A DNA stretch of 64,000 nucleotides from Paramyrothecium sp. XJ0827. Taxonomy: Eukaryota; Ascomycota; Sordariomycetes; Hypocreales; Stachybotryaceae. The notes beneath the pieces were generated by a model. It saw only the letters and a program-made list of their open reading frames with translations, did no database searches and was not told where the DNA came from. The position numbers were made by a program, and so were the translations under genes. Of the stretch, positions 11,959-23,920 are shown piece by piece. The stretch spans positions 2,914,001 to 2,978,000 of the forward strand of contig JAJFPB010000004.1 in assembly GCA_020881915.1 (NCBI GenBank), given 5' to 3'. Position 1 is the stretch's first letter; every line of letters begins with the position of its first letter.

Positions 11959-13961
11959 CGTGACTGATTTGTGACGTCCGCACTCTCAGGCAGCCAAGTT
12001 TTATCTGGAGCGTCGGAAGAGAATGATCTCGCAGCTACAAGATCTTTCCCTTGTGGTTAGTACACGTCGTTGATGGTCGTGATCTCGAACTGAGTGCGAG
12101 TGGGTGCGATGTGGTGTGCGCATCCGACTAGCACGAAAATTTGTGCCCTTGCAATCACGTGTGGGCTTAGGGCATCGGGTCCAGGAAGTTGGCATTCGGA
12201 GGAATGTGCGTGTGGCTAAAAGTTGTGCACAGCCACATGACTGCCCAGCCACCGGGGATTATCTGATAAGCATGGTGCTCTATGGGGGTGTGATGTAAGC
12301 ATCTCCGGAAACCCCGATCTTCAAAAACCCCTCGATAGCTATCACGAGGACCGCCATCGGAGCGGACGGCGTTGGGAAGGCCTTGCCTCACCGGCTTTCC
12401 TGCCGTCAATCTGTCGCCAACCCTTCGATACTTCATACAGCTACTTATGGATAGCGCGATCCTACATTGTAATGCTGCTTGCTTGATTGCTTACTTAATC
12501 GTGCTCACACGGGTGCTGGATCAATGGATATTTATGTATACCTTTAACTGAAGACATCCCAGATCAATGGCAGCCCAGGACTTGTTTGTTGATAGGGCTG
12601 TTCTGCGGGGCTGGGTGAATGACTTGGAGGCGCAACGGATTTCCGCGGCAGTATTTCGCGCAAAAGATGTAAACCGTTGCAGCTACACCTACCTTATGTC
12701 CATGGGACACTCTTATGCTCCGTTTCGGAGCGCAAGCTCGGTCCAACACTGTGGCAGGCTGACTTGACAACGGATATGAAGGACAGCGGCGGGGGGAAAT
12801 CATCCCCCCACATGTCGCTTCGTGATACAGTGTAGTCCCGGGATTCTGCAAACTCCCTCGCCTCTTGATCGGAGTCGTTGCAACATCTGTGGCAGTTGGC
12901 TGATTTCCAAGTCTAACGAGTACTCGAAAACGGTTCCAAATCTCTAGCGTACCGACAATCTTGATTGGCGGCCATTGTCTGAGCCAATGTGAGAAAAGCT
13001 CATTAGGTCAATCTATGAACCAGAATAGTGCCCTCCACAGAAGGGCAGGAAAGCGATGTGATGAGATGCTGCTAAGACATTTTGGCCGCTCCTCTGATTG
13101 CAGCGCATCATGCAGTGCAATCTGGGCCGGATCTCGGAGACACGGTTGGCCAGTTTCAACAAGACCCTGTGGTCTGGGCTGGAAGCCTCGGAGTGGGTGC
13201 GGAAGGCCCGGACATTATTCGGAGCACACCAGCTTACGTTATTCTCCATACTTTCCAGGGCGCCGTGAGGTGGAATGACGAAAACACGGAATAAATATGT
13301 AGGTGAAGCAGGACGGGCATTGTTGAGATTAGTACTTCCGGGCGGCAGGGGAAGAAATAGAAGCGACGCCTCGGGAGAAACGCACCCCGAGTTGGCGCAC
13401 CTAGAAGAAGAAAAAAAAAGGTGTTCGTCGCCGAAGGAGCGAGCGCATAACGGATCCCAGCCGCATGTCTAGATTGAGCTGCAGCATGGCGCTAGACCCG
13501 ACATGCCCGCGGTGCCGGCACAATGCATTGCACGAGGCGAGATGGTTTGAGGTACCCAAAACCCCACGCTCGCGACGAGCAAAACCGCAGGCGTCAGGAA
13601 AGGTCCAGAAGTACAGAGGGCTCCGTGGAGGCAGGAGGGGCGTGCAGCGGGCAAGCTCGTCAGTGGGTGGAACTGAGATTAGAAAGCCATGGTCTTTGTT
13701 TCTGTGACCCGCCTACAGCTCCTCACTGTCCGTCATAAACCCACCTACCACACCATTAGCCGGGCTGCCCTCCCCCTCCAGGTCCCTCCCTCTACGCCGA
13801 AAACCCAAACCCTTCCTCCCGTGCATCATCTTTCTGAGAGACTTATACTAGCACATCCGCCGAGTCTCGCTCGAAGGCAGAGGAAGCTTCATAACACCTC
13901 TCCCAAGTCCGCATCTCACGTCCAATTTCACGAGCCCAGCGACGCCTGGCCATCCGCCGCC
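11959..13961. other. Divergent intergenic region between eL33 and glucose-6-phosphate dehydrogenase
   Basis: About 2 kb lie between the two divergent start codons. The 200 bp before the dehydrogenase are CT-rich, as expected for a highly expressed gene's leader, and its ATG sits in a strong context (gccgccATGG). Short open frames (for example 12961-13278) have no recognisable content. I see no RNA gene. Confidence 0.55.
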
Positions 13962-15889
13962 ATGGAGCCATCATCCGCATCGTACGTAATACTTAACCCC
14001 ACTATGCTCGACGCTCCCAGAGCTCTCCGACGCGGGGACGGGCATCATGGCCGACTCGCGCCGCGGCGTGTCGGCCGCGCCGGAATCAACTCTGCTAACT
14101 CGGCTGCTGCCCAAAGAACCCTCGAGCTCAAGGAGAACACGACGATTGTCGTCCTCGGAGCCTCTGGAGATCTCGCCAAAAAGAAGACGGTACGAGAGCT
14201 CTTTCGGATTTAAAAGACCCTTGCATGTGTGACGCTGACACCCTCATCAACGCAGTACCCCGCGCTCTTTGGACTGGTAAGACCTCAAACTCCGCCAGCA
14301 TATGCTTGAAAACAGGTTGGCGATAACTCTTATCGGGACGAATGCTAAGCGGGTGCGCAGTACCGGAACCAATTCCTCCCCAAGGATTGCAAGATCATCG
14401 GCTATGCCCGCACAAAGATGGACCACGAGGAGTACCTGCGGCGGATCAAGTCCTACATGAAGACCCCCACCAAGGAGATCGAGCAGCAGCTGGAGGACTT
14501 TTGCAAGCTTTGCACGTACGAGTCGGGCCAGTACGACAAGGATGAATCCTTCGAGGCTCTCAACAAGCGCCTCGAGGAGATCGAGGGGGACCGCCCTGAG
14601 GCGCACCGTGTCTTCTACATGGCATTGCCCCCTAGTGTCTTCACTATTGTCTCCCAACATCTGAAGAGGTGCTGCTATCCTAAGAAGGGAATTGCCCGTG
14701 TCATTGTAAGTCGGCATCTTCGTTGAGCCATCATGTCATTTTGACACCAGATTCCTGACCGGCCCGTTCAGATCGAGAAGCCATTCGGCAAAGACCTGGC
14801 TAGCTCTCGTGAGCTTCAGAAGTCGCTGGAGCCCGACTGGAAGGAGGACGAGCTCTTCCGTATCGACCACTACCTTGGTAAGGAAATGGTCAAGAACATC
14901 CTTATTCTGCGCTTCGGCAACTCCTTCTTGGGTGCTACCTGGAACCGACACCATATCGACAACGTGCAGATCACCTTCAAGGAGCCCTTTGGCACCGAAG
15001 GTCGCGGTGGCTATTTTGATGAGTTTGGCATCATCCGAGATGTCATGCAGAACCATCTCCTGCAGGTTCTGACTCTCCTCACCATGGAGCGACCCATTTC
15101 CTTCGACTCGGAGGACATCCGCGACGAGAAGGTCAGGGTTCTCCGTGCCATCCCCGCAATCGAGCCCAAGAACGTCATCATTGGCCAATACGGCAAGTCG
15201 CTTGACGGCAGCAAGCCTTCGTACAAGGAGGACGACACCGTGCCTAAGGACTCTCGGTGCCCCACCTTCTGCGCTCTTGTCGCCTACATTAAGAACGAGC
15301 GATGGGACGGCGTCCCCTTCATCATGAAGGCTGGAAAGGCTCTTAACGAGCAGAAGACGGAAATCCGCATCCAGTTCAAGGACGTCACTTCGGGTATCTT
15401 CAAGGACATTCCCCGTAACGAGCTTGTCATGCGCATCCAGCCCAACGAGAGTGTCTACATCAAGATGAACTCCAAGCTGCCTGGCCTCAGCATGCAGACC
15501 GTCGTCACCGAGTTGGATCTTACCTACCGACGACGATTCTCGGACCTCAAGATTCCCGAGGCGTACGAGTCTCTGGTCTTGGATTGCTTGAAGGGCGACC
15601 ACTCAAACTTTGTGCGTGACGACGAGCTCGATGCCAGCTGGCGCATTTTCACGCCACTGCTTCACTACCTGGACGACAACAAGGAGATCATTCCCATGGA
15701 GTACCCCTACGGTCAGTACTACTAAACCCAGAAAACAGGCGGCACGAATGCACATACTGACATCGCATGATAGGCTCCCGTGGTCCATCGGTGCTTGATG
15801 ACTTCACTGCTTCCTACGGATACAAGTTCAGCGATGCTGCTGGCTACCAATGGCCGACCACCAGCGCCACCCCTCCCAACAAGTTGTAA
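13962..15889 (+). CDS. gsdA: Glucose-6-phosphate 1-dehydrogenase
   Basis: The preferred model has exons 13962-13981, 14117-14189, 14256-14276, 14361-14705, 14772-15711 and 15774-15889, giving 504 residues, close to the fungal norm. It starts MEPSSASTLELKENTT and runs into the NADP-binding GASGDLAKKKT (residues 21-31). The active-site motif RIDHYLGKE covers residues 183-191. Exon 3 is only 21 bp (YPALFGL). The enzyme oxidises glucose 6-phosphate with NADP+ and opens the oxidative pentose phosphate pathway in the cytosol. Intron 1 has the donor GTACGT at 13982, a CTAAC branch site at 14095 and an acceptor at 14116. An alternative acceptor at 14020 also keeps the frame and would add 32 poorly conserved residues (536 in total). 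The 3' end is also ambiguous: TAA at 15887 gives ...PPNKL, whereas use of a GTAAGT donor at 15886 and the CAG ending at 15966 would give ...PPNKF. Confidence 0.95.
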
Positions 15890-17158
15890 GTATAAGCTGT
15901 CGATTGCATATGTTCGTAGGGGTTGGTTCCAGTCGGAGAAGGGCTTCCACTAATGACGTTGGCAGCTGATGAACAATCCGCATCCCGGGTGATACTGGTT
16001 TAAGGGGCTATGTCCTGGCAAAGGGAGGCTAAATGCAGCTGGCTCCAGCACGGGTCAAAGACCACCGCAAATGTCGGATTGGTGCGCACATACTTGGCAG
16101 TCTAACTGTTTGCACATTGCCCCCTGTTTACGTCGATACATGAAATGCCTAGAGCGAAAAGTAAGGTAGTAAATGAATTCGAGACTTCTCGTCCCATATT
16201 CGTAAGCAAGTCAAGGGTGATGTGTGAGGTCGTACAGCTTGTTGATTCAGCAGTATGAAGATACGCAGTGGAGATGTCAGATTAGCAGGGCAGTTCTTGG
16301 AGGTATGTTTCAAGATCGGTCAGATTCGCGGGTTGCTCTCCGGACAACAATGATACGTTGATGGCTGAGGCTCATTGAGAGTAGGTAGCGCATTAGGTAC
16401 AGCTCGCTTGAGGTACCCGAGGAGTACATGGATACCTGGCCAGGCACCGCAAGCAAAGTAATGCATCAGTGGCTGGCAGAGTTCAGTGGTCCGTGCACCG
16501 CGCTCACATGACACGGTTGGCTCCAGGCTCTCCCTCTCCCTCCATTGGGAAAAGCTGGGAAAATCATAGGCCTCTGCGCATCCACGGTCCCTTTCAGAGC
16601 CGCTTGCTTCACTTATCATCGTTTTTTTTTGTTGCTGGCGCGTTCGATGGGCTCATTCACCCCAACGGATGACTGATACGCCGCATTGCACGAGATCAAC
16701 TGCGCTCAGCCGAGTGCTTCGGCGCTACACAATCGCACGTCGACGACTTGATCAGCGATCCTCTCATTGCGCTTCCTAGGCCACCACCACCGCCCGTGAA
16801 TCGCCCTCGTCGCACTCCCTCGTACGGTCGCTCGATCGCCTCCAACGCCAGCTCGACCAGCTGCATTGCTCAAAAAGTCGTTCCGATCTTTCAGGCGCCG
16901 AAAACCCGATCCTCCTCGGACGCAACACGCGCCTGCGCATTGTTGTTTTCATTCCTGATGCCGACGGCCTGGGGTGGTATGCATCCTTAGGTCCACCCGA
17001 ACTCAGCAATTTGACAGACCCATGACGAGCACGACCAGCTGAACCACTCGATTTCTTGTACTCAGGGTGTTGTCGAGGGACCCGGTGGGCCACGAGTCGT
17101 TTGAAGCCCTCGTAGCCCCTTGGAGCACACGAGTGGCCAACTCGGGGAAGGGTTGTAG
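15890..17158. other. Intergenic region, no gene seen
   Basis: This tandem interval between glucose-6-phosphate dehydrogenase and MED14 (1.27 kb) contains the terminator of the former and the promoter and leader of the latter. A TAAGGTA heptamer lies near 16162 and a poly-T run at 16621-16630. No supported reading frame or RNA gene was found. Confidence 0.55.
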
Positions 17159-20100
17159 ATGCCGGGGCTGGTCACCATGGAAGGTGGAGGTCAGAACGGC
17201 GTGCGTACCGACCATGAAAAAGACCGTGCCAACGGTACCATCGGTAGCGATGGTCCTCCAAATGGCTCCGAGAAGGCCAAGGCAGCCTCTGCTGCTACTG
17301 GTGCCGACACCGTCGTTAATGGAGGCAAAACAGGCGGCGCCGTCGAGTCAAACGTCAACAGCAATGACAACGAAAACCCTGTGAACCAGGAACCACAAAA
17401 GGGGACAGACCGCTCTTCGAGGATGAACGACTTGCCAGACGAGATCGTGCATATCACGCAGGGCTTCGTTCCCCTCTCGCTCTTCCTGACTCGATTGGCC
17501 CAGACTACGCACAACTCGCTCCAGGACAAGATCACTGAGCTCGCCAAGATGCCGATTCCAGCAACCGCCGCCAATGGGCATTCGGCAACCTCGGGCACCG
17601 CATCGGACGACTACTCAAATGAAAACCTGAGGAAGAAGGCCAACCTGCTAAACTTCGCGCAGGACATGCACGCGAAATGGGTCAAGGCTCTAGTCATCAC
17701 GGAATGGAGCCGGAAATCAGAAATGGTCAGCAAGCTTATCGACCTCAAATTTCACATCGACCAGCAGAGGATCCTCTATGATGCAGCCTTGGATAACATT
17801 GTTAATGTAAAAAGAGACCTCACATTCGCTCGGATGCCAAGCCCGGACTTGAAAACGGCTCTGCAGATATTGTCAACAGGTTCAGCTCCCTGGCTCCCCG
17901 ATCTTCAGTATATTGAGCCCCCTGCTTTGACAGCAGAAGAGCAGGTCAAATGGATGCATGATCTCAACACACTACTATCCTTAAGATTAAATTTGGATGA
18001 CTACGACAAGATACCTCACCAGTTTAGAGAATATGAAATCGGCTCTGGACGGGTTACCTTCAAAGTTCCTCAGGAGTTCGAGGTGGATTTAACGATCGCA
18101 GACGAAGATTTTGAGAAACAATTCTGGTTCATCGATTTCAGAGTAACATTCAACCCCGCGCCGTCAACACTTCCGGATTCATTACGAGCTTACCTGGAGG
18201 CGTGCGTGAACGAGGCTCTGAGCAAGGACGGCCTCACGGGTTGCTACGAGTTCCTACACGAATTTGTTCTCACGATGAAGATCAACGAACTAAAACGACA
18301 AGCGCTACAACTAAGTCGGAGCTCTTGGACCGGTACATTGACTGTGGAGCCACTCAATCGTGCCCTGGCAATTCAGTACTGGACTTCTCGAAGTTTGAAT
18401 CAGAGCTTGAAGAGCTGGGTCCTGATCGCGGTCAACAAGGGTCGGAAGCATGGCACCTCGGAGCAAAAATCATCGAGCTTCCTTGTGGCAAAATGGTATC
18501 GGGAAAATAAGGAGGTGAAGGATGTCGAAATCCCTCTGAACGTAGAGGATCTCTCGGCCGAATCCCTCTTGAGAACCGTCATTGGACGGCACATCGAGCA
18601 CATTCTCAAGAGCATCTACGACAGGTTACTCATGGCACCAAGATTCAAGAACCGCGAGGCCGCTCTCGCCCTACTAATATCCGATTCCGACCCTTCTGCT
18701 TCCTCTTTGAAGACACAGGTCGGTTATCGTGACAACGCCTCATTGTTGGTGGAGCCCACAACAGGTCACTTCGCCATCAAGCCGCATTCTAAATTCACCA
18801 TACAATACGAGCATCATCTGAACAATGGCAGAAACCCAACGGACGACGGAGTGACCAGTCTGGAGAATGTCCGGTGCGGGATGGTGGAAGATGAGCTCAA
18901 CCGCAGAGGTAGTTGCATGGGTTGGGTGACCAAAAAGGCACTCTTAAACAACGAAGAATTGAGGTCGATAACAAAACTTCGTGACTGGACTCGCGCAATC
19001 TGGTTGCAAAAGGAAGGATGGGGTCCGGATTGGTTCATCGTGGTCTTTCTTGGCTTGGGTGGGGATGAGTGGTGGCTCTTTGAAGCGTGAGTTTGAGCCC
19101 ATACAACTGCTTGACTGTACTATACAGTACACGTGGTAGACTCGATTGCTAACAGAATCGCAGGCACAACAAAGAAACTGAGCGCGGCGTCCGCTTCCAT
19201 GCGAAGCTTCCACTCAACAAGGGCCATCCTGACCTTTCCGACGCGTTCTGGAACAACCTAACCCTGTTCGCTACAGGCATGATGGCGCAATCCGTCGACA
19301 TGCGCGAATTGCACAAACTAAAGATCAAATGCCGGCCTAATGAGAGCATGAATTGGTCACTTCCGCAGCAAGTTCGGTTGCCGTCCATCGAGGTTGCTCT
19401 CTCAGCAGTCTTCCCCGCTATGGTGGTTGACGTTGCCGAAAAGGAAGCAGTTGGCAGCTCGATTAGCACTGCTGGCGGTAATGCAGAGCTTGCATCCATC
19501 GCACGGCCAGCCATCGGTAACCGGCTGTCCCTTTCTCCAAGGCAGCCCTGGGCGACCAATATGGTCAGTGTGAAGTTCAAAGGTGTCCAGTTACAATCTA
19601 CGTTGCCAGAGGGCGAGAAGGAGAATGCGACTCAACGCCTGGTCTGCGTATCGGATGCCATCATCAAGGTCAGACGACCCACTAAATTTGCAGCCCTTCC
19701 GAGCATGGTGGACCGGGATGTTTCATACAACCCCAAAAGAGGCGAATTCTGCCTGCGGATGCGCCATCCCGTCGAGAAGTCCATGGTCGGAGCCTTGCAG
19801 TCTCGAATTAAGGCTGTGGATCGGTTTGTCAGCTTCCTTGAGTCTATGGATAAGGCCAAAGGCACAATCATCAGCGAATCTGTCACACTCCGGGAGGTCA
19901 CATTTTCTTATAGCGAGACGCATGTTGAAGCGGTTCAGGATGAACCTAGCCAGGCGACTCAACGCTGGCGTGTGGTCTTGGATCTCTCAAAAGATGATAT
20001 CAACATTCAACTCGAGGCGGGTAATCCTCACCTGAGAGTCGTTGACTTGATGAAACGACTCGTCAACACAGACGGCGGCATTGGGGCACTCATGGTTTGG

Positions 20101-20607
20101 TTGCCAGCCTCGACAGTGGCACTCAAGGCGATTGATGACATTGAGAGCGGTTGGCAAGACATTCAAGAAAAGAACCAAGGACAGGTCGAGTTTTCGATGA
20201 AGACGATCGACTGGATGACAATACGATATACAATTGGGAGTGTAGACACTACGAACAGGCAGAGCCGGAAGCAGCTATCCTTAGATGTGAGCATCAAAGT
20301 CCGGCGGGGCGAGCCTTGGTGGCACCTCACACGAACCATCAATACCGATGGCGAGTTACCTCCCGATGATGACTTTACGCAAGCCCTGAAACCTATTTTC
20401 GAGGGCAAGGGAGACGGCTGGCTCGGCCTGACCACAAGCGCAGCTGGCAAGCCCAACAATGGCGTCGTGGGCATGCTGCAGGCTGTCGACAACGCCATAC
20501 GTGCGATGGTGGCTGGCGAGGGGGCTGTGGCCAAGCCAGACTCGCAGGCACAGCAAGTGATGCAAGGCAACGGCAGCGGGGCCGCGCCGCTCGTGATTTT
20601 GGAGTGA
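17159..20607 (+). CDS. med14: Mediator of RNA polymerase II transcription subunit 14
   Basis: Two exons, 17159-19086 and 19164-20607, give 1123 residues, in the range of ascomycete MED14/Rgr1. The 77 bp intron has GTGAGT and CGCAG ends with a GCTAACAG branch region. A Gly/Asn/Asp-rich N-terminus precedes the conserved block starting near residue 91, DLPDEIVHITQGFVPLSLFL followed by TRLAQTTHNSLQDKI, which is the family hallmark. Further conserved stretches include KWVKALVITEWSRKSEMVSK. MED14 is the backbone that links the head, middle and tail modules of Mediator in the nucleus. The first ATG (17159) is in a weaker context than the in-frame ATG at 17177 (caccATGG), so translation may start six residues later. 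The C-terminus is low-complexity. Confidence 0.93.
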
Positions 20608-21170
20608 AGGAGGAGGCTTCACTGAGAGAAAAAGGGGGCCGTCTCCAACTCCTCTCCAAGCTCGACTATTTTTCCACTGACTGTACTTAAACATCATTTT
20701 TACTCAGGCGAGGGGTTCCGGGAAATAAACTGAAGAAACGTTGGGGGAGGGCGGACGGGGTGTGTAAAGGCTGGTTAGCTTTGTGGCTTTGATGATACCT
20801 CTTGAGTAAAACCACGACTCTTGAATAGCATAATGGAGCATTATTACCTTCCACGTCCTCTCTCTCGGCCAGGAATATTTCTGAAAACTTGTGAGCGATG
20901 CATGACTGCTTAATGACATGCCTGGGCTACAGCGACAATGCACTCCGGTAGAAGGAATGTCTCTCTATTTCTATTCTAGAATGAGGATAGGAATTCCTCG
21001 GATATTTTTGTAGACACTGCCACTCTTGGGGCGTACACTCTTCCCAGTTTCCTTCGTGAGCATCCTTCTTCGAGTCTATCGTTCTCGGAGTGGGTTGCCT
21101 GCATCATTCTCCTGGCAATCTATGTGCTTCAATCCTTTATCGAAACGACTAGTTGAGGTAGCCAGAGTCT
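20608..21170. other. Intergenic region between convergent genes, no gene seen
   Basis: These 563 bp separate the MED14 stop (plus) from the protoporphyrinogen oxidase stop (minus). The region is more AT-rich than the flanking genes, as expected for paired 3' ends. No other feature is visible. Confidence 0.6.
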
Positions 21171-23158
21171 TTATTTTCTCTGTCTCCGCAACGGCAGATC
21201 GCTCGGAATAGTCGTTGACAGGGAGTCCCCCGTGAAGTACTCGAGGCCTGTCGCCTGCCGGTCCGGACTGCTGCCGGCAAAGCTGTCCGCGGCGCGGAAG
21301 CCAGCGGCCAGCGCGGCCACCGTTCCGATGTGGGTGTACGACCCGCCAGCGACGGCGAGCCTGCCTTCGAAGCTGTGCAGCAGCTCCCCGTGGGCGCTGC
21401 GCATGCGGCTCTCGTGTCCCACGTGGTGCTGGGGGATGCAGTCCTTGGCGTACCCGGCGACGGCAAAGCACGGCTCCGAGGCGGAGATGCCAAGATGCCG
21501 CTCGAGCAGACGGCGAGCCTGCTCGATGGCCTCGTGCTCGTCCGGGACCTCCACCCCGCCGCTGTCCCGGTCGTAGTAGTGGCCGCCCATCAGGACGAAC
21601 AGTTTGAGACCCGTGGGCTCGTTCGGCCTCAGAGGGATGGCATGTGAATCGTAGAAGACGCCCAGAGCGCGCGCCGGGTTGCGCGAGTGGTCCACGGAGC
21701 GGGGGATCAGGTACCCGACATCACTGGGCGCCGTCTCTATTTGGGGGAAGTACAGGTTCACGGTGGTGATGGACACGGCCTTGAGTTTTGCCAGGCTGGG
21801 GAGTCTGCCCTTGGTGAGGGGCGCGAGATGTTGGCCCGTGATGGTGGATATGACTTTGTTGTACATCTGAGGACGAGGGCCGGTCTTTGCTGTTGTGATC
21901 TGGAGAGAGATGTCAGCAAGGAGCCAGATGTAAAGACCCAGGGGTCTCCTGACGAAATTCTTACCCCGACGCATTTGTCTCTCCTGTCATAGCTGATCTC
22001 GCGCACCGGCTCGCCCAACCTGATCTCGACGTTCGGCTGGGCCGCCAGGGCGTGCCTCAACGCCCTGGTCAAGGTCTCCATGCCGTCCGCGCCAAAGTTG
22101 AGCATCGGCCCCTTCTCCTCCAAGGCCATCTGCTGGATCTGCGGGTCGTCCATCAAGCCGCGGAGAAGCGGCAGCGACAGGAGGGAAGTCGGGCGACGGT
22201 GCTGGGGGTCGTCGACGCTCCCATAGAAGGCGTGGAAGAAGCGGTCGAGGACGCTGCGGGCGCTGAGCTTGGAGATGTCGCCGCCGTAGATGCCGTGCAG
22301 GACGGCGGAGGCGAGGTTGTCGCCCACGGCGTCGCCGCCGGTCAGGTCGCGGATCCAGTCCTGCACCGACACGTCCTCGGCCGGCAGCCGCGGTCCGCCG
22401 TCCTTCGAGCGCCACTTCCGTTCGAGAAGCCTGAACATCAGGCGCATGAAGCCCGGCGCCGCCGACCAGAAGAGGGGCTCGCGCAGGAACCTCAGCGGGT
22501 TCGTGTCGGGCGGGAGGGAAACGAGGTGGTCGGGGTAGTAGATCTGGCTACGGCCTTTGGGGACGTTGTGTAAGTTGAGGCCTAGATCGAGGGCCTAGGC
22601 TTGCAGTATTAGCGTTCCGTCCACCGGGTGCTTCCCGTGAAGGTTTTTGGTGGTTCACGATACCAAGTCGTAGAGGACCAAATCGTCGAAGCGCCAGTAC
22701 GAATTGGTGAGCGACGAGAGGGTCCTGGGTCCCCGTTCGAAGGCGATGGTCCCGCGTTTCCCGGCCAGGTCGACCTTGAACTCCTCCGTCTTGATCCATC
22801 CGCCCAGGCGGTTGCTCGACTCGTACAGCGTGATCTTGCTGGTGGCGGGCAGCTTCTTGGCGAGGTAGTACGCGGTGCTGAGGCCGGTCAGGCCGCCTCC
22901 CAGGACGGCGACGTGCTCCCCGACGGCGGCTCTGGCGCCCGTCCTGGGGCCGGGCCGGGTGGACGAGGAAGGGCGGCGCGTAACGGCAGCCCGGGGTCCC
23001 GTGTCCGCGGTGGCGGCGGCGGCAGCAGCAGCAGCACGCGAGTGGAAGGGCGCGCCACTGCAGCAGGCACGGAGAATTCTCCTGCGGCAGCACGTTGCAG
23101 GCGCCGGCGGGCGGTGCATGAGAGCCACGGCGGCGGTGTCTGCGCACCTGCGGCTCAT
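21171..23158 (-). CDS. hem14: Protoporphyrinogen oxidase
   Basis: Three exons on the minus strand, 23158-22664, 22594-21965 and 21899-21171, give 617 residues. The introns (69 and 65 bp) are phase 0 with GTATC/TAG and GTAAG/CAG ends. The N-terminus, about 80 residues, is rich in Arg and Ala with almost no acidic residues, as expected for a mitochondrial targeting sequence. It is followed by the FAD-binding dinucleotide fold VAVLGGGLTGLSTAYYLAKK (about residues 84-103). Later blocks include FERGPRTLSS, GPMLNFGADGMETL and AVAGGSYTHIGTVAALAAG near the C-terminus, the last resembling the C-terminal FAD-contact region of the family. The enzyme oxidises protoporphyrinogen IX to protoporphyrin IX in the penultimate step of haem synthesis at the mitochondrial inner membrane. 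An in-frame ATG at 23119 is an alternative start. GC content is high, so long antisense frames occur across the gene. Confidence 0.93.
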
Positions 23159-23920
23159 GTCGGCGATCTACTTGGGCATGAAGGAAGGGAGGTTGGCCGG
23201 GAGTGGCGGAATGGGACCGATATGGTGGTACGAGATTATCAGTGAGCGCATGATGCTGGGCTCTAACCAGCGTTAGCGGCAGCACAACCAACAACAGCAA
23301 ACAAGTTGGCTGGGATCAACTGCCCCAGCTCTTTCCAACAAGTTAGCAAAACCGCGATGCTGCTTTTAATAGACCTTGCTTTATCAATCACTCTACATGG
23401 AGCAAACAATTGCTGCTCAAGAGCGGCATCCATCTTTCTAGAAGCCGGCGCAGTTACGTCATCCATCGCCTAAGGTAAGGTACCCAAACACGCGTGCTCT
23501 TCTGTTCTGATAGCTTTATCCCTTCCACCGAGGGACGTGGCGTGGGCAGCCAACGAGTAGCTGCAGGGTTTCATGCACAACATCGTCACATTCATGCAGG
23601 AGTCAAAGTAAATCGTGGGCGGCCGTATCAAACTTTTGATAGCCTCCAACTCAATTGCCGGGTCTCGCCGTCCTAGTTAAGGTATATAGAAATCTTTATG
23701 ACTTGAGAGGTCCCCGTACCAATCATTCCGAAAAGAAACGCCGTCCATGCTCCCTCCATTGTCCATCATAACAAGAAACCATCATGTGATCAGTATCATA
23801 CATGGCATCCAAAGTCGGATCTACTCGTCCCTCTCCTGATGCTTCCAGCGTACATGCACCTGCAGATGCGTTCGATTACACGCTTCCGAGGCTGGTTCGA
23901 AGCGCGTGCGAGAATGCACC
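23159..23920. other. Intergenic region, no gene seen
   Basis: These 762 bp lie between the Nab2 stop and the protoporphyrinogen oxidase start, both on the minus strand. They contain TAAGGTAAGGTACC near 23472 and TAAGGTA near 23680, members of the dispersed motif family. No supported gene was seen. Confidence 0.55.

Noticed and set aside
14736..15602. 288-codon open frame on the minus strand
   Set aside because: It is antisense to the main dehydrogenase exon.
22628..23245. 205-codon open frame on the plus strand
   Set aside because: It is antisense to protoporphyrinogen oxidase exon 1, and high GC content makes such frames common; it has no family features.
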